This document shows positions 34,673 through 44,125 of a stretch of DNA of 64,000 nt, in pieces. Made by a program: the position numbers and the translations under genes. The stretch's first letter is position 1; each line of letters starts with the position of its first letter. The stretch is from Chitinophagaceae bacterium (GTDB taxonomy: Bacteria; Bacteroidota; Bacteroidia; Chitinophagales; Chitinophagaceae), in assembly GCA_016720745.1 (NCBI GenBank), contig JADKKA010000006.1, forward strand, positions 152,207 through 216,206. The letters are read 5' to 3'. The notes beneath the pieces are model-generated. The model worked only from the letters and a program-made list of their open reading frames with translations, did not search any database and was not told the origin of the DNA.

Positions 34673-36360
34673 ATGCGTACACACTTTATTTCATATAGCG
34701 TAGTATTGAGTCTTTTGTTAGCTACAGCCGGGTGTGGTAAAAAGACAGACCTCCTGCGCCGGTACCCAGGCCGCCTACCGGATTGGTACTGGTCAATGCA
34801 AAACTGGATAATACAGCAGCATTGGCAGTCAGCAGCAATTATAATATCAAACCGGGTGTTATATTCAGGCTCACTTTTAATAATGCAGTGGATCGTACCA
34901 CAGTAGGTGCTTCGGTTTCAATCAAAGAAAACGGCTCTTCAATTGTACCAGTTGACCTGGCTTATGAAAATGGCGACAGCACCGTGGCGATCCGGCCATT
35001 GGTTCCTTTGAAATACCTCACCCGTTATGTAGCCGCAACCGGTAATAGTGTAAAAACGATAAAGGGCGGGGCACTGGTGCTTGCTTCTTCCTATACATTT
35101 ATTACACAAATTGATTCAACGGATAAGTTTACTGTTATCAGTGATAATGCCCTGCTGGACCTGGTACAACAGCAAACCTTTAAATATTTCTGGGACTATG
35201 GACATCCGGTCAGCGGACTGGCAAGAGAAAGAAGTAATGCAGGAGCAGAGACGGTTACTTCCGGTGGATCGGGTTTTGGTATAATGTCCATACCCGTGGC
35301 TATCAGCCGGGGATTTATAACAAGGGCTGCGGGTTTAGCAAGAATGCAGACCATCGTGGGCTTCTTAAAAAACACCGCCCAGAAATTTCATGGTGCATTT
35401 CCACACTGGCTCAATGGAACCACGGGTGTCGTGATTCCCTTCAGCAGCAAAGATGATGGTGCCGACCTGGTAGAAACTTCTTACCTGGTTGCGGGTTTGC
35501 TCACGGCAAGACAATACTTCAATGGGGCCGATGTGGCAGAAACCAATCTGCGTAATGATATTAATACGATCTGGAACGGGGTGGAATGGAGCTGGTTCCG
35601 AAAGAGCAGTGAAAATGTACTGTACTGGCACTGGAGCCCCGTGAACAACTGGGATATGAATCACAAAATCCAGGGCTGGAACGAATGCCTGATCACTTAT
35701 ATCATGGCGGCTTCTTCCACCAGCTTTGGCATTCCGCAGGCGGTTTACCGGGAAGGCTTTGCCTGCAACGGCGCCATGCAGAACGGAAATACTTATTTCG
35801 GTTATCCATTACCGTTAGGTTCGGCGAATGGCGGACCTTTGTTTTTTGCGCATTATTCTTTTATGGGAATCAATCCGAATGGGTTGAGCGATCTGTATGC
35901 GAATTACCAGACACAGGTGACCAATCATACCAAAATCAATTACGAATACTGCCGGGCTAATCCCAGAGGGTACTTCGGGTACAGTACTGCCTGCTGGGGT
36001 TTAACGGCCAGCGATGTGCCGGCCGGATACAATGCCAATGAACCCAATAATGACCTGGGGGTCATTTCTCCAACTGCAGCTTTGTCATCCTTTCCATATA
36101 CACCCACAGAGAGCATGAATGCCCTTCGTTTCTTTTATTATAAACTGGGTGATAAAATCTGGAGTCAGTATGGGTTTACCGATGCATTTTCCCTGCATGA
36201 ATTATGGTTTGCCGGCTCCCACCTGGCCATTGACCAAGGCCCCATTATTGTAATGATTGAAAATTACCGGAGCGGATTGGTATGGAACCTGCTGACCAGT
36301 TGCCCGGAAATAAAAAATGGAATGAAAAATGTGCTGGGTTTTACAGCACCGTATCTATAA
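34673..36360 (+). CDS. GH144-type (PF10091 glycoamylase) beta-glucanase with Ig-like domain; N-terminal frameshift
   Basis: ATG at 34673 gives a lipoprotein signal (LLLATAGCGKK). A missing C near 34752 breaks the frame, and the main open part is 34783-36360. With one C added the linker reads KKTDPPAPVPRPPTGLVLVN. A bacterial Ig-like domain (Big_5 type) covers about 34820-35110. The PF10091 domain follows: LLDLVQQQTFKYFWDYGHPVSGLARER, SGGSGFGIMSIPVAI, FHGAFPHWLNGTTG, DGADLVETSYLVAGLLTARQYF, VLYWHWSPVNNWDMNHKIQGWNECLI and LAIDQGPIIVMIENYRSGLVWNL. GH144 enzymes of this domain cleave beta-1,2-glucan endo-wise; other specificities in PF10091 are possible. The catalytic part is uninterrupted. Confidence 0.87.
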
Positions 36361-36367
36361 ATAGCTG

Positions 36368-37742
36368 ATGATGGTTAAAAAGGGCTTTCTACTGCTGTTG
36401 ATTGCCGGCCTGGTAGCCTGCAATGGAAACAGGCAAATGGCAGCACAGAATAACGCGAACAATTGCTGCGGCAGACAGCGCTTTATTTCGTTTGGTGCAG
36501 CAGCAAACATTTCAATACTTCTGGGATGGAGCCGAACCGGTAAGTGGTTTGGGTCGAGAGCGATTTCATGTGGATGGAAATTATCCCGCCAACGATAAAA
36601 ATGTAGTGACCAGCGGTGGTGCCGGCTTTGGTGTGATGGCCATCCTGGTAGCGATTGAACGCGGATTTATTTCCAGAGAAGCGGGCAGAAAACAACTGGA
36701 AAAAATCGTTCATTTCCTGGAAACCGCAGATCGCTTTCATGGAGCCTGGCCACACTGGTGGAACGGCGAAACCGGTAAAGTAAAACCCTTTGGCAGAAAA
36801 GATAATGGGGGCGACCTGGTAGAAACTTCCTACATGATCCAGGGACTGCTTTGCGTGCGGCAGTATTTTCAAAACGGCAGCAGGGAAGAAAAGACACTGG
36901 CGGCCAGGGTTGATCAGTTATGGAAAGAAGTTGATTTTAACTGGTACCGCAACGGAAAGAATGTATTGTACTGGCACTGGAGTCCTGAATACGGATGGGA
37001 AATGAATTTTCCTGTTCGGGGATACAATGAATGTTTGATCATGTATGTGCTGGCCGCTTCTTCCCCCACACATAGCGTACCTGCAGCAGTTTATCACGAG
37101 GGTTGGGCCGATAATGGTAAAATCAAAGACGTCAATAAACCCGATGGCATTGCGGCCAACTATCCCTATCAATTACAAATGAAACACCAGGGTGATGCCT
37201 GGAATGGCGGACCCTTATTCTGGGCACATTATTCTTATCTCGGATTGGATCCGCGTGGATTAAAAGATCAATATGCTGATTATTGGAGTGAAAACCGGAA
37301 CCAGGCCCTGATCAATTACCAGTGGTGCGTGGATAATCCGAAAAAATTCAAGGGCTATGGCCCTGATAACTGGGGATTGACTTCCAGCTATTCCACAGTG
37401 GGGTATGCCGGTCATGCCCAACGATGGAAAGTGATCTTGGCGTGATTTCTCCTACAGCTGCTTTATCTTCATTCCCTTATACACCCAAAGAATCAATGGC
37501 GGCCATGAAACACTGGTACGGAGATCTGAAAGATAAACTCTGGGGCCCATATGGATTTTATGATGCCTTCAGTGAACAGTCCAACTGGTTCCTCCCGCAT
37601 TACCTCGCCATTGACCAGGGTCCCATTGTCGTGATGATGGAAAATTACCGGACCGGACTGCTCTGGAATTTATTCATGAGCTGCCCCGGAAATAAAAACA
37701 GGATTGAAAAAACTGGGCTTCAGCAGTCCGCACCTGAAATAG
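36368..37742 (+). pseudogene. Second GH144-type (PF10091) beta-glucanase, frameshifted as sequenced
   Basis: ATG at 36368 opens a lipoprotein signal (LIAGLVACNGN). The frame shifts near 36460 (extra A), near 37420 and near 37688 (missing G). Fragments are 36423-37445 and 37424-37750. Corrected, the ~450-residue enzyme runs ADSALFRLVQQQTFQYFWDGAEPVSGLGRER, GGDLVETSYMIQGLLCVRQYF, VLYWHWSPEYGWEMNF, WNGGPLFWAHYSYLGLDP and LAIDQGPIVVMMENYRTGLLWNL, and ends with a TAG at 37740-37742, five bases before the next start. It lacks the Ig-like domain of its neighbour. The two are tandem paralogues. Confidence 0.85.
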
Positions 37743-37746
37743 TCAT

Positions 37747-38592
37747 ATGAAAAGACTGATCATTGCCTTCTTCGGTTTCATGATATCAATGTCCGGTTTT
37801 ACACAGGCCGATCTGAAAATAATGTCTTATAATATCAGACTGGATGTAAAGAGTGATGGAGAGAACTGGTGGGAAGTTCGGAAGGATAAAGTAGCCGGAC
37901 TGATCAATTATTATGAGCCCGATTTTGTGGGATTACAGGAAGTATTGCACCGGCAATTGGTTTATTTAAAAGATAGTCTTCGCGGATATGATTATATCGG
38001 CGTGGGAAGAGATGATGGGAAAGAAGCAGGGGAGTATTCCTGCATTTTTTATAAAAAGGATTTGTACACGGTCATCGAGCAATCCACATTCTGGTTATCG
38101 CCCACGCCTGATCAGCCCTCTAAAGGCTGGGATGCCGCGCTGAACCGGGTTTGTACCTATGGGTTATTCAAAAGCAAAAAGACTAAGGAAATGTTCTGGG
38201 TATTCAATACCCATTTTGATCATATGGGGAAACAGGCGCGACTGGAATCAGCCAAACTGATTGTTCAGAAAACCGCGGAAAAGAATTACGGAAAGCATTA
38301 CCCGGTATTCATCACCGGTGATTTCAATTCAAAACCCGAAGAGGATCCTGCGCAATATATGATGAGTAAAATGCAGAACTGCCGTCAGGTGTGTGCATTG
38401 GCCTACGGCCCTGCCGATACCTGGAATGGATTTAAGTTCGGGGAGAAACCCTCCGGATGTATTGATTATATTTTTACATCGCATCATAAAGACATTTCTG
38501 TTTCCAAATTCGCCACCATTACTGATTCTTATGACATGAAGTATCCTTCTGATCATTTTCCGGTAATGGCCACATTAAGGATTGATAAATGA
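37747..38592 (+). CDS. Secreted endonuclease/exonuclease/phosphatase-fold protein
   Basis: 281 residues with a signal peptide (MKRLIIAFFGFMISMSGFTQA). All motifs of the EEP superfamily are present: LKIMSYNIRLD, DFVGLQEVLHRQ (metal-binding Glu), FNTHFDHMG, PVFITGDFNSKP, GCIDYIFTS and YPSDHFPVMATL. Secreted EEP proteins in Bacteroidota PULs are annotated hydrolases of phosphodiesters, but their role in glycan use is unknown; a phosphodiester on the target polymer or DNA release are possibilities. Its stop overlaps the next start by 4 bp (ATGA), so it is translationally coupled with the GH43-like gene. Confidence 0.9.
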   Translation: MKRLIIAFFGFMISMSGFTQADLKIMSYNIRLDVKSDGENWWEVRKDKVAGLINYYEPDFVGLQEVLHRQLVYLKDSLRGYDYIGVGRDDGKEAGEYSCIFYKKDLYTVIEQSTFWLSPTPDQPSKGWDAALNRVCTYGLFKSKKTKEMFWVFNTHFDHMGKQARLESAKLIVQKTAEKNYGKHYPVFITGDFNSKPEEDPAQYMMSKMQNCRQVCALAYGPADTWNGFKFGEKPSGCIDYIFTSHHKDISVSKFATITDSYDMKYPSDHFPVMATLRIDK

Positions 38593-40388
38593 GAAAGATT
38601 TTATTTTCGGTTCTTGGGATTTGGATGGCTTTTGCGGTATATGCACAGCCCAAAACATACTGTAATCCTATCAATATTGATTATGGCTATACACCGATCC
38701 CTAATTTCTCCGAATGGGGCCGGCACCGCGCTACGGCTGATCCGGTGATCGTGAATTACAAAGGCGACTTGTATTTATTCAGTACCAATCAATGGGGTTA
38801 CTGGTGGAGCAGTGATATGAGCCAGTGGAATTTTATATCCAGAAAATTTCTTCGTCCCTGGAATACCAATACCTACGATGAGCTTTGTGCACCGGCGGTA
38901 GGAATAGTGGGCGATACCATGCTGGTCTTTGGATCCACTTATACCCGCAAGTTTACCTTATGGATGAGCACCAACCCCAAGGCCAATGAATGGAAACCCC
39001 TGGTTGATAGTTTTGATATCGGCGGATGGGATCCGGCTTTCTTCACTGATGATGATGGTCGGTTTTATATGTACAATGGCAGCAGTAATACTTATCCGGT
39101 CTATGGAGTGGAACTGGACCGTAAAACTTTTCAACCCATTGGCACCCGGATGCCCATGTATTACCTGCAAAGCTGGCGCTATGGCTGGCAGCGTTTTGGG
39201 GAACATATGGACAATACTTTTTTGGATCCTTTCCTGGAAGGGGCCTGGATGACCAAGCACAATGGCAAGTATTATTTTCAATACGGAGCACCCGGTACCG
39301 AATTCAGCGGATATGCCGATGGGGTAGTGGTAGGATCTAAACCATTATTCGACGGTGTTGAAACTTTCCCTCAATCTGATCCATTGAGTATAAAGATGGG
39401 TGGCTTTGCACGCGGGGCCGGACATGGTGCCACGTTTACGGATAACAATGGCGATTACTGGCATGTAAGCACCATCATGCTCTCGGTAAAAAATAATTTT
39501 GAAAGAAGGATCGGGATCTGGCCGGCCGGTTTTGATAAAGAAGATATGATGTGGTGCAATACTGCTTTTGGCGATTATCCGCATTACCTGCCCCAGCAAA
39601 AAACAATCCTGACCCGCCCGCCTGGTTATGACCGGGCACTGATGCCATCCAGTTATTTCACCGGCTGGATGCTCCTGAATTATAAAAAACCAGTACAAGT
39701 TTCGTCCACATTGGGTGCTTATAATGCTGGTAATGCCAATGATGAGGATATCAAAACCTATTGGAGTGCCGCAAGCGGTAATAAGGGAGAATGGATACAA
39801 TCGGATCTGGGCGATCTTTCCAGCGTGAATGCTATTCAAATCAATTATGCCGATCAGGATGTGAGCAGCACGCACCTGGGTAAGATCAATGGCGGGGAGC
39901 AATACCATCAGTACAAACTCTATTATTCAGTAGATGGAAAGAAATGGATATTGCTGACGGATAAAAGCAATAACCGGACAGATGTTCCGCATGAATATGT
40001 GGAGCTGGCCACGCCGGTGCAGGCCCGATATATTAAACTGGAGAATATCCATATGCCCAGCGGCAAATTTGCTATCAGTGGGTTAAGAGTATTTGGAAAG
40101 GGCAATGGTGAAAAGCCCGCAGCGGTGAAAACATTCATGGTATTGAGAACTGAAAAGGACAAACGCAGTGCCTGGATCCGCTGGAGCCCGGTGGATAATG
40201 CCTATGCTTATAATATTTATTATGGCACGGCGCCGGATAAATTATATAATTGCCTGATGGTAATGGATAATACAAAGAATGAATACTGGTTCAAAGCCAT
40301 GGACTTAAAAAAGGAGTATTATTTCACTATTGAAGCGGTGAATGAAAACGGGGTATCAGAAAAATTCAAAACACTTAAAGTTGAATAA
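38589..40388 (+). CDS. GH43-like glycosidase with discoidin and FN3 domains
   Basis: 599 residues with a signal peptide (to about residue 19). The five-bladed GH43-type propeller has ATADPVIVNYKGDLYLFST (general base Asp), GGWDPAFFTDDDGRFYMYNGSS and LEGAWMTKHNGKYYFQYGAPGTEF (acid Glu). Next come a discoidin F5/8 type C domain at about 370-515 (DEDIKTYWSAASGNKGEWIQSDLGDLSSVNAIQINY...ARYIKLENIHMPSGKFAISGLRVF) and a C-terminal FN3-like domain. This multidomain form is probably a surface exo-glycosidase such as arabinofuranosidase, xylosidase or galactosidase; the substrate is not fixed by sequence. It overlaps the upstream gene by 4 bp and the next by 8 bp. Confidence 0.87.
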   Translation: MRKILFSVLGIWMAFAVYAQPKTYCNPINIDYGYTPIPNFSEWGRHRATADPVIVNYKGDLYLFSTNQWGYWWSSDMSQWNFISRKFLRPWNTNTYDELCAPAVGIVGDTMLVFGSTYTRKFTLWMSTNPKANEWKPLVDSFDIGGWDPAFFTDDDGRFYMYNGSSNTYPVYGVELDRKTFQPIGTRMPMYYLQSWRYGWQRFGEHMDNTFLDPFLEGAWMTKHNGKYYFQYGAPGTEFSGYADGVVVGSKPLFDGVETFPQSDPLSIKMGGFARGAGHGATFTDNNGDYWHVSTIMLSVKNNFERRIGIWPAGFDKEDMMWCNTAFGDYPHYLPQQKTILTRPPGYDRALMPSSYFTGWMLLNYKKPVQVSSTLGAYNAGNANDEDIKTYWSAASGNKGEWIQSDLGDLSSVNAIQINYADQDVSSTHLGKINGGEQYHQYKLYYSVDGKKWILLTDKSNNRTDVPHEYVELATPVQARYIKLENIHMPSGKFAISGLRVFGKGNGEKPAAVKTFMVLRTEKDKRSAWIRWSPVDNAYAYNIYYGTAPDKLYNCLMVMDNTKNEYWFKAMDLKKEYYFTIEAVNENGVSEKFKTLKVE

Positions 40389-41043
40389 AAAAATAATCAG
40401 TCTGCTTGCGGGTATCGCTTTCTTACTGTTGTCATTGCCGGCTATCTCGCAACCTTTTGCCGGTGAGATCGCAGCTTTTAAAAAGCAGGATTCTCTTTCT
40501 TTGCCTCCGAAAAACGCTATCCTGTTTACCGGCAGTTCTTCCTTTCGCTTATGGAAGAACATAGAAACCTATTTTCCGGAGCATACCATTATCAACCGGG
40601 GCTTTGGCGGATCCACCCTGCCGGATATGATCCGTTATGTAAACGATATTATTTATCCTTATGAACCCAAACAGATCATTATTTATTGCGGAGAGAATGA
40701 TTTTGCAGCCGATACCAGTTTGTATCCGGCCCAGGTAGCAGCAAGGTTTGAAGAATTATTCAACCTGATCCGGTCGAAGTATAAAAAAGTCCCCATCGCT
40801 TATGTGTCCATGAAGCCAAGTCCTTCCCGCCAGCACCTGATGCCCCGATACAATGTGGCCAATGTGATGATCCGGAGTTTTTTGAAAAAGAAAAAAAGAA
40901 CCGCCTTTATTGATGTGTATAAAGCCATGTTATTGCCGGATGGAAAACCCATGCCGGATATTTTTATCCAGGATAACCTGCACATGAATGAAAAGGGATA
41001 TGCCATCTGGCAGAAAATAATTGAACCCTATTTGCTCAAATAA
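40381..41043 (+). CDS. Secreted SGNH/GDSL-type esterase
   Basis: I start at TTG 40381 (MNKKIISLLAGIAFLLLSLPAISQ...), which gives a clean signal peptide and an 8-bp overlap with the previous gene; the frame extends to an ATG at 40342 inside that gene. The 220-residue protein has the SGNH blocks: FTGSSSF (Ser), IINRGFGGSTL (Gly), CGENDF (Asn), and DNLHMNEKGY (Asp-x-x-His). Such esterases remove acyl groups from polysaccharides in PULs, so the target glycan may be acylated; that is inference. Coupled to the GH43-like gene upstream and 11 bp before the GH3 gene. Confidence 0.85.
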   Translation: MNKKIISLLAGIAFLLLSLPAISQPFAGEIAAFKKQDSLSLPPKNAILFTGSSSFRLWKNIETYFPEHTIINRGFGGSTLPDMIRYVNDIIYPYEPKQIIIYCGENDFAADTSLYPAQVAARFEELFNLIRSKYKKVPIAYVSMKPSPSRQHLMPRYNVANVMIRSFLKKKKRTAFIDVYKAMLLPDGKPMPDIFIQDNLHMNEKGYAIWQKIIEPYLLK

Positions 41044-41054
41044 CAATTATTGAT

Positions 41055-43325
41055 ATGAAACGATTGATGACTTTATGGTTGCTTCTGATCGCCATGGCCG
41101 GTTATGGCCAGTCCGCCGATGTAAAAATGAAAACCTATGTAGACGGGCTCATGAAAAAAATGACACTGGAGGAAAAAATCGGGCAGTTGAATCTCTTAAC
41201 CCCGGGTGGCGGTATTGCCACCGGTGCGGTGGTAAGCAGTGATGTGGAGAATAAGATTGCCAATGGTCAGGTAGGTGGATTATTTGGTGTGATTGGGGAA
41301 GCAAAGATCAGACAGGCGCAGGAACTGGCCATCAGCCGCAGCCGTTTAAAAATACCATTGCTATTTGGATCAGATGTAATCCATGGATATAAAACTACTT
41401 TTCCTATTCCGTTGGGCTTATCCTGCAGCTGGGATATAGAGATGATTGAACGCAGTGCCCGGGTAGCGGCCACTGAAGCTACAGCTGATGGATTGAACTG
41501 GGCATTCTCACCCATGGTGGATATTGCCCGTGATCCGCGTTGGGGTCGTATTGCCGAAGGAGCCGGAGAAGATCCCTATCTCGGTTCAAAGATTGCGGCT
41601 GCCATGGTAAGAGGTTATCAGAATGGAGATCTCAGTAAGGACAATACATTAATGGCCTGTGTGAAGCATTTTGCATTGTACGGGGCAGCAGATGGCGGAC
41701 GTGATTATAATACGGTAGACATGAGTCGTGTGAAAATGTACAATGAATACCTGCCGCCTTATAAAGCAGCGGTGGATGCAGGTTCTGCCAGTATCATGAG
41801 TTCTTTTAATGTGATTGATGGTATTCCTGCCACCGGTAATAAATGGCTGCTCACGGATCTCTTAAGAAAAGAATGGGGTTTTAAAGGAATGGTGGTATCC
41901 GATTATACCTCCGTGAATGAAATGATTGACCATGGCATGGGAGATCTCCAGCAGGTATCGGCGCTGGCTTTGAATGCCGGACTTGATATGGATATGGTAG
42001 GGGAAGGTTACCTGACCACCTTGAAAAAATCACTGAAGGAAGGAAAGGTGACACAAAAACAAATTGATGATGCCTGCCGCAGAATTCTCGAAGCAAAATA
42101 TAAACTGGGTTTGTTTGATGATCCCTATCGTTATTGTAAATCAGACCGTGCTGCTACCGAAGTGCTTTCTGCTGATAAAAAAGCAGCAGCCCGTGAGTTT
42201 GCCACTAAGTCTTTTGTATTACTGAAAAATAATAACCAGGTATTACCGCTGAAGAAAACAAATAGCATTGCCCTGGTGGGGCCGCTGGCCGATAACAAAA
42301 GCAATATGCTGGGTACCTGGGCCGTGTCGGGTAATGCGGATCTGGCCATTCCTGTTTTACAGGGAATAAAAAATGAAGGAGCCACACAGGTACTGTATGC
42401 AAAGGGCGCTAATATTTCAGATGATACATTGTATGCCAAAAAAATCAATGTATTTGGTACCAGGATCGATATTGATAAAAGAAGTGCACAGGAAATGATT
42501 GATGAGGCTGTAGCTGTTGCCAATCGTGCAGATGTAGTGGTAGCCGTGATCGGTGAAGCTTCTGAGATGAGCGGGGAATCATCCAGCCGTTCCAGGATTG
42601 ATATTCCGGAAAGCCAGATTAATTTAATCAAGGCACTGAAGCGAACAGGCAAACCACTGGTACTGGTGATCATGTCCGGCCGGCCATTGACCCTGAACTG
42701 GGAATCAGCCAATGCAGATGCGATTCTTTTTACCTGGCATCCTGGTCAGGAAGCGGGTAATGCCATTGCCGATGTTTTATTCGGCGATGTGAATCCCTCT
42801 GGTAAACTCAGCACCAGCTTTCCGCGAAATGTTGGACAGATCCCTGTTCATTATAATCACCTCAATACAGGTCGCCCAAATCCCGGCGATGCTTTCAATA
42901 AATTCCGCAGTAATTACCTGGATGTGGAGAACAGTCCCCTCTATCCGTTTGGATATGGCCTGAGCTATAGCCGTTTTGAATATGGTCCGCTGCAGCTGAG
43001 CAGTGCAGCATTGAAAGGCAACCAGGTGCTGACAGCTTCTGTTCAACTGACCAATAAAGGTGCTTATGCCGGCGAAGAAGTGGTGCAATTATATATCAGG
43101 GATCTGGTAGGAAGTATTGCCCGTCCCCTGAATGAATTAAAAGGATTCAAAAAAGTATTGCTCAAAGCAGGCGAATCTAAAACCGTGAGTTTTACTATTA
43201 CGCCGGAGGACCTGAAGTTTTACAACAGTGCGCTCCGCTACGACTGGGAACCCGGTGATTTTGAAATCAGGATCGGTACGAATTCAAGAGACCTGCAGTC
43301 GGTTAAAATTAATTGGGTGAAATAA
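41055..43325 (+). CDS. bglX: GH3-family beta-glucosidase
   Basis: 756 residues with a signal peptide (to Gln19). The GH3 N-terminal barrel shows MTLEEKIGQLN, LLFGSDVIHGYKTTFPIPL, FSPMVDIARDPRWGRIAEGAGEDPYL, VKHFALYGAADGGRDYN and the nucleophile Asp283 in GMVVSDYTSV. The alpha/beta sandwich includes SFVLLKNNNQVLPL and GEASEMSGESSSRS, and a C-terminal Fn3-like domain follows (GAYAGEEVVQLYIRDLVGSIARPLNELKGFKKV). It is the BglX architecture: periplasmic, releasing glucose from the non-reducing end of beta-gluco-oligosaccharides. It is the last gene of the PUL and completes a beta-glucan pathway behind GH30 and GH144-type enzymes. Confidence 0.94.
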   Translation: MKRLMTLWLLLIAMAGYGQSADVKMKTYVDGLMKKMTLEEKIGQLNLLTPGGGIATGAVVSSDVENKIANGQVGGLFGVIGEAKIRQAQELAISRSRLKIPLLFGSDVIHGYKTTFPIPLGLSCSWDIEMIERSARVAATEATADGLNWAFSPMVDIARDPRWGRIAEGAGEDPYLGSKIAAAMVRGYQNGDLSKDNTLMACVKHFALYGAADGGRDYNTVDMSRVKMYNEYLPPYKAAVDAGSASIMSSFNVIDGIPATGNKWLLTDLLRKEWGFKGMVVSDYTSVNEMIDHGMGDLQQVSALALNAGLDMDMVGEGYLTTLKKSLKEGKVTQKQIDDACRRILEAKYKLGLFDDPYRYCKSDRAATEVLSADKKAAAREFATKSFVLLKNNNQVLPLKKTNSIALVGPLADNKSNMLGTWAVSGNADLAIPVLQGIKNEGATQVLYAKGANISDDTLYAKKINVFGTRIDIDKRSAQEMIDEAVAVANRADVVVAVIGEASEMSGESSSRSRIDIPESQINLIKALKRTGKPLVLVIMSGRPLTLNWESANADAILFTWHPGQEAGNAIADVLFGDVNPSGKLSTSFPRNVGQIPVHYNHLNTGRPNPGDAFNKFRSNYLDVENSPLYPFGYGLSYSRFEYGPLQLSSAALKGNQVLTASVQLTNKGAYAGEEVVQLYIRDLVGSIARPLNELKGFKKVLLKAGESKTVSFTITPEDLKFYNSALRYDWEPGDFEIRIGTNSRDLQSVKINWVK

Positions 43326-43738
43326 TTGTAACGCTTTAAATCCGATGTGTCCGCAGACAGTAGCCTGTCATGCCGGGCCGTTTAATCGAAGCAGAACGCT
43401 TATCTATCGTGTACTGCCAAATAGGTAAAGTAACTTAAAAGCCAGACAGGACCTCCAAAGGAGTCCTATGGACCGGCATCTTTTAATGTAGAAGTTTACA
43501 GAATAAATTCGATTACAAACCCTGGCGAGTTTGGTGCCAAGTCAGATACGTCAGTATATCAACCCTATAATTTGAAAATTTATTACTGCGGTTGGAGTTT
43601 TGCAGGATTTGGAGGAAGAAAACTACGAATAACAGAGGGATTAATATCCGTTTAGCTCGTAGTAAAAATCTATTGATATTTAGCCAAAACTAAGAAGAAC
43701 AGTGGACTCGTAAGGAAGGAAAGGTTGAAACCTTACTT
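43326..43738. other. Intergenic gap between PUL and Rhs locus
   Basis: Convergent boundary of 413 bp. No coding frame, terminator with a T tract, or RNA was recognised. A small hairpin (AGGACCTCC/GGAGTCCT, about 43448-43467) has no T run. Base composition drifts toward AT as the Rhs locus begins. Confidence 0.5.
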
Positions 43739-44115
43739 CTAATTAACTTTAAAAAATCCAAGACTCAGGAAAGTAAATAGGGTAAGAAGAATGTATGCAA
43801 CGGTTATTGCATTTGCTCTGTTTTCTTTAAAAGCTTTTCTATTTTTATAATACGAAATAAGTTTTACAATCTTATTTCCCTGAAGAAATAGAAAATAAAC
43901 AATCCCGGCTATAAGTATAAATAATCCTATATAAACCGACTTGTTAAATACATATAGTTTTGGCGAACCCCAAGAATAATTTTTATAAACACAAAAAGTG
44001 TGGATAAATTTAAAAAAATGAAAAGGGACATAAATAGCAAAGCCGAATATTGGGGACTACCCCAAAAATCATATTTAAGTGCCCATTTATATAGCTTGTA
44101 AAAAATAAGTCTCAT
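43739..44115 (-). pseudogene. Candidate Rhs immunity protein, polytopic membrane; one frameshift
   Basis: ATG at 44115 opens MRLIFYKLYKWALKYDFWGS..., which stops at 43927 (62 codons). Adding one A to the AAAAA run near 43983 restores VFIKNYSWGSPKLYVFNKSVYIGLFILIAG, and the frame then runs to TAG at 43739-43741, for about 126 residues. The restored protein has three hydrophobic helices and a basic loop. It lies 10 bp after the stop of the Rhs toxin tail, the standard place of an immunity gene. A membrane immunity protein fits the hydrophobic, glycine-rich Rhs tail, which may form pores. Immunity is inferred from position and topology. Confidence 0.7.
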
Positions 44116-44125
44116 ATTTCAATAT

